DNA from: S010-25 sp964441285 | GTDB taxonomy: Bacteria > Pseudomonadota > Gammaproteobacteria > SZUA-229 | Length of the DNA: 64,000 nucleotides | NCBI GenBank assembly: GCA_964441285.1 | Contig: CAYTUK010000001.1 | Span: 124,001 to 188,000 of the forward strand | Direction: 5' to 3' | In this document: one piece after another, positions 1 through 10,091 of the stretch | Layout: each line of letters begins with the position of its first letter | Numbering within the stretch: the first letter of the stretch is position 1 | Made by a program: the position numbers and the translations under genes | Notes under the pieces: model-generated | What the model saw: only the letters and a program-made list of their open reading frames with translations | The model's database searches: none | What the model was told of the DNA's origin: nothing

Positions 1-2
1 GT

Positions 3-3000
3 TTTATTGACACCTTACAAGGGGGCGAAACCTTTATTTATTTTGTCGGTAAAATTCAAAATACCTGTGCCAATCACACAAATAATACAACTATTCAATG
101 GGGCTGTCAGGCAAACAGTCCGCCACAGGGTGGCATTAGCACACCGGCATCCAGTGGCGGGCAGGTGCCATTTTTCAGTAATGCCGGTAGCGCAAATTTG
201 AGCACCGCTGTCAATCCGGCCGGGGTGTTAATCAGCCAGTCGATTACTGGCAGTAATAGTGCGCAGCCACTGGGCAGTAAGGGAATTTTAACCATCAGAA
301 TCCGGAATCAGTCGGGAGGCACGGTGCGAAATATTGCACTGGACGATTTATTACCTGCTGGCTATGCCTTTGACCCAACGCTGAAGTCGGCGGTGGTAAG
401 CCCGGCATTTGGGAATTATAGCGGCATGATTGATACCGTTACCCTGACCAATCCACAGGCCAGCCCGGAAAATAATACCCATCCCGCATTCAGCTTAAGC
501 AGTTCTACAGGGGCAGCACCACAGAACAATCTATTGCGGCATGGCGATATATTAACCCTTACCCTGGGCGTTATCCGGGTGAATAATTTTGACATTGTCG
601 CTAACCCGATTGTGCGGGTAGAAAATAGTGGTGATGGCAGCGACCCGGCCTATGTCACACCCTTAAATAATGCACTGTCAGTTACTTTTCAGAATACCTG
701 TGGTAAGGCTTTGTTACCGAGTCCGGCGACAAAAAATTTATCCATAACGGTCAATCCTGCCGACCTGGATATTAATATCAATCCATCGAATCCTGACCTG
801 ATTTATATATTAAGCGATCCGACAGCGACGCTGAATCTGTCCGTGGTAGTGAAAAACAATGGCGGCAATGATGCCCATGATTTTTATACACTGGTGACCA
901 CTGGCAGTGGTTTAAATGTCACTACAATGCCATCAGGCTGTAGTGTTACCACCAATCCACCACCCCGTGCTGTCTGGAAACCGGCATTACCAGCGACCGC
1001 AACCGTGTATCAATGTACCAGCAACAATCCGATACCACCAGGGCAGAGTAATACCTTTACCTTCAAGGTACAGAAGTCAGGTACCGGTGCCGATTTAACC
1101 TTCCGCGCTGATGTCGTGGGTGAGATTACTCAGGCTGATGGTACGCCGCTGACTTTTCCCGCGCCGGATACCGCGACCATTACTAACACGGCTAATAACT
1201 ATTCACTGGATTCGATTCGTGCCCGCCTGATTGGTTTTAACCTGACTAAAGTGTTACAGGGGAACTGTAGTGAAAATAATCCACCTGGGGTGAATTCAAA
1301 TGTACAGATCGGCGAAGACTGTACTTATCGGATGGAAGCGGGCTGGTTTGGTTTTGCCACACCGGGTTTTGGCAGCATCAAGATTCAGAATATCAGTATT
1401 ACCGATAGTATTCCCAGTGGTCAGGGGTATTTGTCAGAAAATACCAGTAACAGCAGCACGGGTATTGGCGCGATTAACACTAGCCCAGCAACATTGAACC
1501 CGCTGGACCAACCAACAGCTATTAGCTGGAAGTTTGGTTCATTAATAAAGGATGAAACCTTTAGTGTCGATCTGCTAACGCGAACTCTGAATAAACCACT
1601 GAATTCCTCCGCCGTGCCGAATCTGCAGGCAGCAAACAGAGCGGATACGGTTAATGCCAGTTTTGATGTGGTTTTTAATGCTAAGAAATTTACTTTTAAC
1701 AACTTAACACCAGGCTATCCACCAATAGCCAAACGCCAGGTGACGGTTACAGTAACCGAGCCGAAGCTGCTGGTAACAACTACGGTCTGTAATGAATCAC
1801 TGCATGGTGTTGGGCCAACCTGTTCACAATTTCTACCATTAGTTAATGATGGGAATACCAACCATGACTATCTCTACAAAATCAGTGTAACGAATCAGGC
1901 CAGCAGTGGTGGCGTGCCGCGTGCACCAGCTTATGATGTAGTCGTAACTGATCAACTCGATTCAACCAATACCGGTCTGATTGCAGTGAAGCCACCCGGT
2001 CTGAATGGAGATGGTCTGGATAATGACGATGATGGTCTGATTGATAGTGCCGATACCAATGGCGAAGGCAGTGTGACTGGAACGCCTAACGTCATCACTT
2101 TCACTCCAGCTAATACAAATAAACTGGCGCGAATTAATCCGGGGCAGACGGTGACTTTATATTATCGGGTAAAGGTAGCGAATGCAGCGGTGCCCGGTCA
2201 GAAATTACTCGATGCAGTAACCACCCGTTATGACTCACTGGCCGGCGCTTCAGGTAATCAGAACACCCCGCAGCAACTCGATAGTACTATCGGCGGTGGT
2301 CGTGTTTATATCACCACACCAAAATCTGCCACCATCGAAATAACCAATCTGATTGCGCCACTCGATTCCAAAGGGGTGATTGCTTTATCCAGCACACCAC
2401 TGGGTGGTGCCATTCCTTTTGTTGGCCCACAAAAAGTCAGCATTGGCGAAGAAGTGAAATTCCAGTTGAAGTTTAAAACGCCGGTCGCCAATCTGGATAG
2501 TTTTAAAATCAGCGATACCCTGCCGCCAGGTATGACCTGTATTGAAGCGCAAACCATTAACCTGAATGCAGCGCCCTACAGTGCCGCTGGTTTTAGTCCA
2601 GGTGGCAGTTTTACCCCAACCTGTAAGGGCAATCAGGTGATATGGAATTTTGGCAATCAGAAATTAATCAAGGGGCCAACCTATACCTTCAGGGCTAATT
2701 TTATTGCTCGAATTGAGAACACATCGACCAATAAAAATGGCGTTATATTGAAAAATGGTGGTGGGATTGGCAGCGGTGGAACCGATGCCAAAGTGTTCTA
2801 CATTGATGCGGGTGGTAATCCGGCCAGTATTACTCTGGGGCCAGCGCAGGTGAGGATAGCTGAACCGCAGATCACTTTAAACAAAACCTTTGGGGTGGTA
2901 AATGCGGATGCCAGTGATGTCCTCACTGTTACCGTTACGGCCAAAAATACCGGCACTGCCCCTGCCTATAACCTGCGCGTATTTGATGACCTCGCTGCGG

Positions 3001-6000
3001 TGGGTAATTTAACCTTTCTGAAGAATGTGGGCGGAACGGATCCCCCGAACACTATAGATACCACCACACTGGGTGCAAATCGTCCGATCTTTAGCTGGAA
3101 TTCACCGAACCCGATTGCCCCGGGCGCACAGAAAAGCTTTACGTTCCAGGTAAGGGTTAGCCCAACGGTACAACCGCTGGAATTAATTGACAATACCATT
3201 CAGGCTGCCTGGACATCATTACAGAATGTCAGCACGGCCTTAAATGCCAGTGGCACGATTGGTGCGGACGGTTCTGCTTTGGGAATGCGTACGGGTGCTA
3301 TTCCTAATAGTGGTATTTCTCCCAATACCTATGAAGCAAGTTTTACGGATAAGTCCACCAGCGTACCGGCTATCACCGAAACTAAAACCGACTTAAATCC
3401 CACGCTGATTCCGACTATTGGGAGTCGTAAACATTTCCAACTTAACTATATTTTACCTGAAGGAGTGAGTAAAAATGTAGTTATTAGCGACAATCTGGCC
3501 TTTGGTGGGACTAGCTATGTGCTGGAAAGTAATGCCGCTTATGCTATCAGCTACACCTTCCTGAATATTGCCAGTATTAATGGAGTGGCTCCCTCAGCAG
3601 CGGCTTTTATCGCATTTCCTGCCAATGGAAGCAGTGGTTCGATGGTGTGGAATATCGGCAATATTGTGACAAAAACCGAAAATGATAGTGTCAGCAATAC
3701 CATTCAACCGACGATTCGAGTGAATTATTATGCTCGGGTGAATAATGACGGACTCACCAATGCGGGTGATACCGTGCAGAATCGGGCTATGCTGACGTAT
3801 CGAAATGGTGAAACCGGCCTGCTGGCTTCACAGAGTGCGAGTACAGCGGTTAATACTGTGGTTGAACCTCTGCTTGACCCACTTAACCAGAATAAAACTG
3901 TGAGTAATGTGACTTCACCGGGCCAACCGCCAACCGCCGGTGATATTTTACGTTATAGCCTGACGCTTACGGCTTCTGGTGGCAGTAGCAGTGATAATTT
4001 CTCTGATGTATTTGATGTTTTCATTTTAGATCAGTTAAGCCCCGGTATTGTTTTCAATGGTGGCCTGAGCATCAGTGGCATCGGTAACAGTATTTCTAAT
4101 CCGGTGATTACGGGTAATGGGGTAACTGCGCCACAGCAACTGAGCTGGAGTCTGGCCAATGCGAATGCCAGTATTCATATTGCCGAAGGTAGCACCGTCG
4201 TGCTCACGTATGAGGTAAAGGTGCTCAATAGCGTGTTGGCAGCACAGCCGTTAAAAAGTGAATCACAGATTCAATGGAGCAGTTTGAATGGGTCTGATCC
4301 CGCGCAGCGTAATGGGACTGCCAGTCCAGTATTTAATGATTACCATATTGGGCCAATATCGGCCACGATCACTACGGCAGATAGCAATGCGTTACTCAAA
4401 ACCCGGTTGAGTGATACCTTTAACGCGACCGATGCCAATGTACGTGTGGGTGATGTGGTGGACTATACACTGCGTCTTACCCTACAGGAAGGCACTTCAC
4501 CCAATGTAGTGATCACCGATACTTTGCCAAAAGGGTTGGCATTCAGGAAAATTGTCAGTATTAATGGTGTCACGATCCCGCCTTATGCTGCCGTGGCACC
4601 GTTTAGCCATAGCAATATTACCGCAACAAATGTGAGTGTTAGCGGTAATCCAGCTACCGGACCGAGTACGGTTCGCTGGCAGTTGGGCAAGATTGTGAAT
4701 GTTGCGGATAATAATCCGGCCAATAACCAGTTTGTGATTGTGTACCGTGCAGTAGTATTGAATAAAGTGCTGCCGCAGCAATTATCTACACTTCTGCAAA
4801 ATACTGCCACGCTGAATTACACCACCGCTACTGGTCCAGCGATACCCAAATCCAGCAGTAAAACCATTACGCTGTTGCAACCAGTATTATCGGTGACAAA
4901 AACGGCCGCGCCAGCGAAAGGCAGTCGTATCATTGATGCGAATGAACTGATTGATTACACCGTGGAGATTAAAAATACCGGTACGGCTCCAGCCTATGAT
5001 GCGGTATTAAAAGATGTCATTCCAGTGGGTTTACGCAAAGGCGCGGCGACTGTTACTACGCAGTCCATCGGGTTGTTGTCCGGTGCCAGCTTACCTTTGC
5101 TGGCTCCTGTCTATGATACAAAGACCGGAGTCGCAAACTGGAATTTTGATACCGGTGTCGCCAATGCTTACACTATCCCTGCCGGTGATACCCTGCGTCT
5201 CATTTATCGGGTGCAGGCAGAGGCTGGTATTGGTGCCGGTCTGACCATGACCAATACTGCGCAGGTATCCAGTTATTATTCTTTTGATAAGAATGCTGTT
5301 CCCGCTGTCGGCGGCGTTAGCGGTGTGGCTGAAAAATATGCCCCCAGTAATACGGCCAGTACCACGTTAACCACTGCCAGCGCCGGGCCGCTATCAAAAC
5401 AGAATCCTCTCAAGCTCAGCCATAGTATCGGCGAAAATTTTACCTATCGCATTACGCTTCCAGCCAAACCCATGCCAACAGCGTTGCATGATGTGAAGGT
5501 TCTTGATGATCTTACTGCTTTGCCGGGAGCGATGACCTTTGTATCCGTCAAGCGTGTGCCGGATACACTGCCCCAAACCTGGGTGCCAACAAATATCGGT
5601 ACAGCGGGTAAACTGATTATTCAGGATGTGGCAACGGGTAGTGGTATCGATGTGCCGGCGAATAAGCAGGTTTCGATTGATGTCACTGTGGCATTAAAAA
5701 ACCTACCCTTAACAACAAATATTGCTGGTCTGCAATTCAGTAATACAGCCAATTATACGTTTAATCAGGTGGATAATGTGGGGCCACGAATTAGCGGTGG
5801 TCAGGGCACAACTGCCAATATGACGATTCATGAACCGCTGCATATGGTATTGACTAAAACTGGCCCGGCACAAATGCGTTTTTCGGTGCCGGGAACATTC
5901 GGCATTGATGTTGAAAACAGTACTGCAACCAATGCAAATGCCAGTGCTGCGTTTGATTTAAGCATTAAGGATGTATTACCGAAACAGACGAATGGTGGCA

Positions 6001-9000
6001 TGTGTGATACGCCTCCCAGCAACTTTACCGCAGAGATACGTAATAGCGCCAATGCCAGCGTTAGAACATTGAGCAGAAATACAGATTATATTACCCGTTT
6101 CAGCTCAGCACCGGCCTGTGTTTTAACCATTACCATGCAATCAGCCGCTGCGCGTATTGAGCCGGATAATCATCTTCATGTTACATATCAGGCCAGGCTG
6201 GATAAAAATAGTGTGGATAATATAAACCTGATTAATACGGCGACAGCTTCGCAGTGGTTTAGTGCGGATACACCAGCCGGTGTGGCGATTGGGGAAATCC
6301 GTCGTTATGCAAATGGGGTTGCAGGTGCCACGGCCAATTCAGCTTCGACGACAGTGAATGTACTGGCGCCAAAACTGGTGATGACAAAAACGGTGTTTAA
6401 TCTCACCACCAATACAGCCGCCGTGGCGAATGTCATTTTACAGGCGAAACCGGCACAGCATTTGCGATATACCCTCACCGTACGCAACAGTGGCCGTGCG
6501 CCAATAACGAATTTTGGCGTGACGGATGAACCCGGTCAGCTGACCACCCCTGCCAGTGTTTTCCTGTCCGGTTCGATGACCAATTTTGTATTACCGGCGG
6601 GCGCTGATAATAGCAATACTAATATTAATGGTGGAGCCAATAATGCCGGTCTGCTGGATGTGCAGAATTTGTCGCTGGCTGCGGCTGGGGGTAATGACAC
6701 TTTAACTATACAGTTTGAAATGACAATCCAGCCGGTATTGAAAAATGGTACTTTAATTTCCAATCAGGCGAAAACAATCACTGCGGCTTTTTCTCCACTG
6801 CTTAGTGATGACCCAAACTTTCCTGGTACTGCCGACCCCACACAAACCGTGATTGGTTCTGCGCCGGTAATTAAAACCTTGAAAACTGTACAGGATTTAA
6901 CCGGCAACCCTAAGGTGTTAGCTGCTGGTGATATGCTGCGTTATACCTTACGCGCACAAAATGTGGGTGCAGAAGATTCCATTAATAGTTTGTTACGTGA
7001 TCAGATTCCGGCGAACACTACGTACGTGGCAAACAGTACCACCTTAAATGGTATTGCCGTGGCCGACCCTTCCGCAGGTGTGTCACCGTTGCAGGCAGGG
7101 CTATTGATTAATGCAGCGGGAAATGCCACCAGCGGGTTTATGCGTGCGGATACGGCAACCACAAAAAATATTGCTACGCTGACCTTTGATGTCGTGCTGG
7201 CGAAAAATATTATTAACGGCACGGTTATTTCCAATCAGGCATTTGTTTCCGGTAAGGGGGTCGGCAAGATACCCTATCCAGATCAACCCTCGGATGATCC
7301 GAACACCGATTTAATTAATGACCCCACCATCATTGTGGTCGGTAATTTGCCCATTCTTAAAGTCCAGAAAACGGTAGATTTTATACCCGGCGCTAGCGGT
7401 GATGTGGCAAATAATGGTGTCGTGGATCCAGGTGATCGACTGCGTTACCAGTTCTTTGTTTCCAATGCAGGCAGTGTCGCGGCAAGCAATGTATTACTCA
7501 CTGATGCAGTGCCTGTTAACAGTCAATATATAAGCAACAGTACAAGTGTTAATGGCATTAAACAAACCGATAAGGTAGCCGGTATTTTACCGTTAATTGC
7601 AGGGCTTAATCTAAGCTCAACGCCATCACCGACTTTCCAGCAGGTTGGGGTAATCAAGCCGGGAGAAAGTGTCAAACTGCAATTTGATGTGAAAGTGACT
7701 GGCGCACCCGGTCAGTTAATTAGCAATCAGGCAACCCTGTCGTCCAATGAATTACCACCGAAATTATCGGACAGTGATGGTAATGATAAAAATGGTGCGC
7801 AGCCGACCACGGTGGTCATTGGTAATGTGCAGCAACTTGGTATCAGTAAGCAGGTCAGCGTGGTGGGTGGTGGTGTTGCTCAGCCAGGTAAACAACTAGA
7901 ATATGAAATTCGAGTTAAGAATGTTGGTAGTCAGCAAGTAACAGGAATTGTTATCACCGATGCGTTGCCGGCGACGCTGAATTTAGTTGCTGGTTCGATA
8001 AGAATGAATGGTTCAAGCGCGGGGGTAAGCCTGTTAGGTAACGCGATTACGGCAGATTATGCTGCGGTGTATAAGCAGCTTGCCGCGGGTGAATTTATTA
8101 GCTTACGATTTACTGCAAGCATTAATCCAGCTACGGCGAATGGAACCACTATCAACAATACCGCAGTCGTCAACTGGAATGCCAGTTCACAAACGGCAAG
8201 CGCCAGTGCTCGTATTGATGTGGGTGGTGCGCCGGGCGTGGCAAATTCCAGTGGGACGGCCTGGATTGACAGTAATTTTAATAAAATACTGGATAATAGT
8301 GAGATTGTGTTACCAGACTGGGCGGTTGATATTTATCTGCGAGGGGCTCTGCTCGACACGGTAACAACAGATAAAAAGGGTTTCTTCAGTATCAATGGTA
8401 TGTTGCCGAGTACCGCTGCTGGTGCGGAATATGCATTGCGTTACCGCGCACCGGGTGCCAGCACGAATACTGCTGCATTAGGTTTTGCCCATTCTGTATT
8501 TACCGATGGTTTGCAACGTATTTCAAATATTGTAGTACCTGCTGGCAGCAATACTCTGGCGCTCGATCTGCCGATTGATCCCAACGGGGTCGTTTATAAC
8601 TCGGTATTAAGAACCCCCGTTGCTGGTGTGCAGTTAACTTTGATCAATCAGACCCGCAGCAATCAGCCGGTTCCGTTAAGCTGTTTTGTTGATCCAAAGC
8701 AGCAAAATCAGCTGACATTGAGACAGGGCTATTACAAATTTGATCTTAACTTCAGTGACCCAACTCATTGTGCAGTAAACGATGATTATGTTATCCAGGT
8801 GACACCTCCCGCGGCCGCTTTTGTTGGCACCACCTCGGTCATTATTCCGCCAGTGAAACCCCTTTCTGCACCGGCGTTAAATGTCCCTGCCTGTCCCGGA
8901 ACCGTGGTGGATAAAATATCATCAACGACAACACACTGTGAAATCAGCGCCTCACCTCAGGCACCACCAGCATCTGTCATGCCGCGTACTCCAGGCACAG

Positions 9001-10091
9001 ATTATTATCTGAAATTCAGATTAAATAATATACCGTCAACCGACCAGATATTTAATAATCATATTCCAGTTGACCCTAAATTGAATGCCGCTATTTCGAT
9101 TTCGAAAGTGTCCGGTTTGCAGAATGTTACGCGTAGCCAATTAGTCCCTTATACCATCACTTTAAGTAACACTCTGGCGGCACCGTTGCAGAATTTAACG
9201 GTCATTGATAATTTTCCTGCTGGATTTAAATATGTGACTGGTTCGGCGCGTCTGGATGGTATTGCCAGTGAACCACAGATCAATGCTCGACAGTTAAGCT
9301 GGCCGAATTTGACGGTTAATAGCAGTGAAGTTCGGACCATTAAATTATTACTGGTGGTGGGATCGGGTGTCGGTGAAGGGAAATATGTCAATACCGCCAA
9401 TGTAATTAACTCACTTACCGGTAAAGCTGCTTCAGGCATTGCGTCAGCAACGGTGCGGGTGGTTCCTGATCCGACCTTCGACTGCACCGATGTCATCGGT
9501 AAAGTATTTGATGATAAAAATCTCAACGGCTATCAGGATAAAGGTGAAAAAGGCCTGGCCGGCGTGCAGCTTGCAACCGTTAGAGGTTTACGTGTTACCA
9601 CGGATGCGTATGGGCGTTTCCATATTACCTGTGCGGTTGTCGCCAATGAAACCCGAGGCTCCAACTTTATTTTGAAACTGGATGATCGTAGCCTGCCGAG
9701 TGGTTATCGTGTAACTACAGAAAACCCGCGGGTTGAACGTGCTACACGCGGCAAGATGCTCAAGTTTGATTTTGGTGCTGCCTTGCATCGAGTGGTAAAA
9801 CTGGATTTGGCGAATGGTGTGTTTGAAAAAGGTAAAACCACATTGCGGCCACAATGGGTATCACGCATTAACCTGTTGCTGAAGGCGCTGAAAACAGCCC
9901 CTTCAATTGTGCGCCTGTCATATCTGGGGGAGAATGAAACTGAAGACCTTGCACAGAATCGTTTACAGGCAATTAAAACATTAATCGAACAGCGCTGGAA
10001 AAAACTGGACTGTTGTTACAAATTAAGTATTGAAACAGAGTTATTCTGGCGACGAGGCAAACCTTTTAAAGCCAGTGAGTTTAATAAGTGA
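3..10091 (+). CDS. Giant DUF11-repeat surface protein, 5' partial
   Basis: The reading frame is open from base 3 with no stop before the GTG at 165, and the residues encoded there continue the same repeat style, so the true start lies upstream. More than 3,300 codons are visible. At least fourteen repeats of about 110-180 residues follow the DUF11 pattern: a lysine-threonine opening strand, Asn-Thr-Gly-x-Ala-Pro-Ala-Tyr, Asp-x-Leu-Pro-x-Gly, and a closing Thr-Ala-x-Val. SdrD_B-like modules start near 8254 and 9494, with another DUF11 repeat between them. An acidic DxDxDG-like loop lies near 2005-2065. The last 90 residues (from about 9790) resemble an OmpA-like C-terminal domain. The family is associated with exported surface or fimbrial adhesins; that role is inferred here. 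The stop overlaps the next gene by 4 bp, suggesting translational coupling and a shared function. Confidence 0.85.
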   Translation, partial: FIDTLQGGETFIYFVGKIQNTCANHTNNTTIQWGCQANSPPQGGISTPASSGGQVPFFSNAGSANLSTAVNPAGVLISQSITGSNSAQPLGSKGILTIRIRNQSGGTVRNIALDDLLPAGYAFDPTLKSAVVSPAFGNYSGMIDTVTLTNPQASPENNTHPAFSLSSSTGAAPQNNLLRHGDILTLTLGVIRVNNFDIVANPIVRVENSGDGSDPAYVTPLNNALSVTFQNTCGKALLPSPATKNLSITVNPADLDININPSNPDLIYILSDPTATLNLSVVVKNNGGNDAHDFYTLVTTGSGLNVTTMPSGCSVTTNPPPRAVWKPALPATATVYQCTSNNPIPPGQSNTFTFKVQKSGTGADLTFRADVVGEITQADGTPLTFPAPDTATITNTANNYSLDSIRARLIGFNLTKVLQGNCSENNPPGVNSNVQIGEDCTYRMEAGWFGFATPGFGSIKIQNISITDSIPSGQGYLSENTSNSSTGIGAINTSPATLNPLDQPTAISWKFGSLIKDETFSVDLLTRTLNKPLNSSAVPNLQAANRADTVNASFDVVFNAKKFTFNNLTPGYPPIAKRQVTVTVTEPKLLVTTTVCNESLHGVGPTCSQFLPLVNDGNTNHDYLYKISVTNQASSGGVPRAPAYDVVVTDQLDSTNTGLIAVKPPGLNGDGLDNDDDGLIDSADTNGEGSVTGTPNVITFTPANTNKLARINPGQTVTLYYRVKVANAAVPGQKLLDAVTTRYDSLAGASGNQNTPQQLDSTIGGGRVYITTPKSATIEITNLIAPLDSKGVIALSSTPLGGAIPFVGPQKVSIGEEVKFQLKFKTPVANLDSFKISDTLPPGMTCIEAQTINLNAAPYSAAGFSPGGSFTPTCKGNQVIWNFGNQKLIKGPTYTFRANFIARIENTSTNKNGVILKNGGGIGSGGTDAKVFYIDAGGNPASITLGPAQVRIAEPQITLNKTFGVVNADASDVLTVTVTAKNTGTAPAYNLRVFDDLAAVGNLTFLKNVGGTDPPNTIDTTTLGANRPIFSWNSPNPIAPGAQKSFTFQVRVSPTVQPLELIDNTIQAAWTSLQNVSTALNASGTIGADGSALGMRTGAIPNSGISPNTYEASFTDKSTSVPAITETKTDLNPTLIPTIGSRKHFQLNYILPEGVSKNVVISDNLAFGGTSYVLESNAAYAISYTFLNIASINGVAPSAAAFIAFPANGSSGSMVWNIGNIVTKTENDSVSNTIQPTIRVNYYARVNNDGLTNAGDTVQNRAMLTYRNGETGLLASQSASTAVNTVVEPLLDPLNQNKTVSNVTSPGQPPTAGDILRYSLTLTASGGSSSDNFSDVFDVFILDQLSPGIVFNGGLSISGIGNSISNPVITGNGVTAPQQLSWSLANANASIHIAEGSTVVLTYEVKVLNSVLAAQPLKSESQIQWSSLNGSDPAQRNGTASPVFNDYHIGPISATITTADSNALLKTRLSDTFNATDANVRVGDVVDYTLRLTLQEGTSPNVVITDTLPKGLAFRKIVSINGVTIPPYAAVAPFSHSNITATNVSVSGNPATGPSTVRWQLGKIVNVADNNPANNQFVIVYRAVVLNKVLPQQLSTLLQNTATLNYTTATGPAIPKSSSKTITLLQPVLSVTKTAAPAKGSRIIDANELIDYTVEIKNTGTAPAYDAVLKDVIPVGLRKGAATVTTQSIGLLSGASLPLLAPVYDTKTGVANWNFDTGVANAYTIPAGDTLRLIYRVQAEAGIGAGLTMTNTAQVSSYYSFDKNAVPAVGGVSGVAEKYAPSNTASTTLTTASAGPLSKQNPLKLSHSIGENFTYRITLPAKPMPTALHDVKVLDDLTALPGAMTFVSVKRVPDTLPQTWVPTNIGTAGKLIIQDVATGSGIDVPANKQVSIDVTVALKNLPLTTNIAGLQFSNTANYTFNQVDNVGPRISGGQGTTANMTIHEPLHMVLTKTGPAQMRFSVPGTFGIDVENSTATNANASAAFDLSIKDVLPKQTNGGMCDTPPSNFTAEIRNSANASVRTLSRNTDYITRFSSAPACVLTITMQSAAARIEPDNHLHVTYQARLDKNSVDNINLINTATASQWFSADTPAGVAIGEIRRYANGVAGATANSASTTVNVLAPKLVMTKTVFNLTTNTAAVANVILQAKPAQHLRYTLTVRNSGRAPITNFGVTDEPGQLTTPASVFLSGSMTNFVLPAGADNSNTNINGGANNAGLLDVQNLSLAAAGGNDTLTIQFEMTIQPVLKNGTLISNQAKTITAAFSPLLSDDPNFPGTADPTQTVIGSAPVIKTLKTVQDLTGNPKVLAAGDMLRYTLRAQNVGAEDSINSLLRDQIPANTTYVANSTTLNGIAVADPSAGVSPLQAGLLINAAGNATSGFMRADTATTKNIATLTFDVVLAKNIINGTVISNQAFVSGKGVGKIPYPDQPSDDPNTDLINDPTIIVVGNLPILKVQKTVDFIPGASGDVANNGVVDPGDRLRYQFFVSNAGSVAASNVLLTDAVPVNSQYISNSTSVNGIKQTDKVAGILPLIAGLNLSSTPSPTFQQVGVIKPGESVKLQFDVKVTGAPGQLISNQATLSSNELPPKLSDSDGNDKNGAQPTTVVIGNVQQLGISKQVSVVGGGVAQPGKQLEYEIRVKNVGSQQVTGIVITDALPATLNLVAGSIRMNGSSAGVSLLGNAITADYAAVYKQLAAGEFISLRFTASINPATANGTTINNTAVVNWNASSQTASASARIDVGGAPGVANSSGTAWIDSNFNKILDNSEIVLPDWAVDIYLRGALLDTVTTDKKGFFSINGMLPSTAAGAEYALRYRAPGASTNTAALGFAHSVFTDGLQRISNIVVPAGSNTLALDLPIDPNGVVYNSVLRTPVAGVQLTLINQTRSNQPVPLSCFVDPKQQNQLTLRQGYYKFDLNFSDPTHCAVNDDYVIQVTPPAAAFVGTTSVIIPPVKPLSAPALNVPACPGTVVDKISSTTTHCEISASPQAPPASVMPRTPGTDYYLKFRLNNIPSTDQIFNNHIPVDPKLNAAISISKVSGLQNVTRSQLVPYTITLSNTLAAPLQNLTVIDNFPAGFKYVTGSARLDGIASEPQINARQLSWPNLTVNSSEVRTIKLLLVVGSGVGEGKYVNTANVINSLTGKAASGIASATVRVVPDPTFDCTDVIGKVFDDKNLNGYQDKGEKGLAGVQLATVRGLRVTTDAYGRFHITCAVVANETRGSNFILKLDDRSLPSGYRVTTENPRVERATRGKMLKFDFGAALHRVVKLDLANGVFEKGKTTLRPQWVSRINLLLKALKTAPSIVRLSYLGENETEDLAQNRLQAIKTLIEQRWKKLDCCYKLSIETELFWRRGKPFKASEFNK

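Noticed and set aside
165..167. GTG at 165 as the start of the giant protein
   Set aside because: The same frame is open to base 3 and already encodes repeat-like sequence, so the gene begins outside the window.
9149..9526. 125-codon minus-strand frame in the giant gene
   Set aside because: Antisense shadow of DUF11 repeats, no ribosome binding site and no family match.
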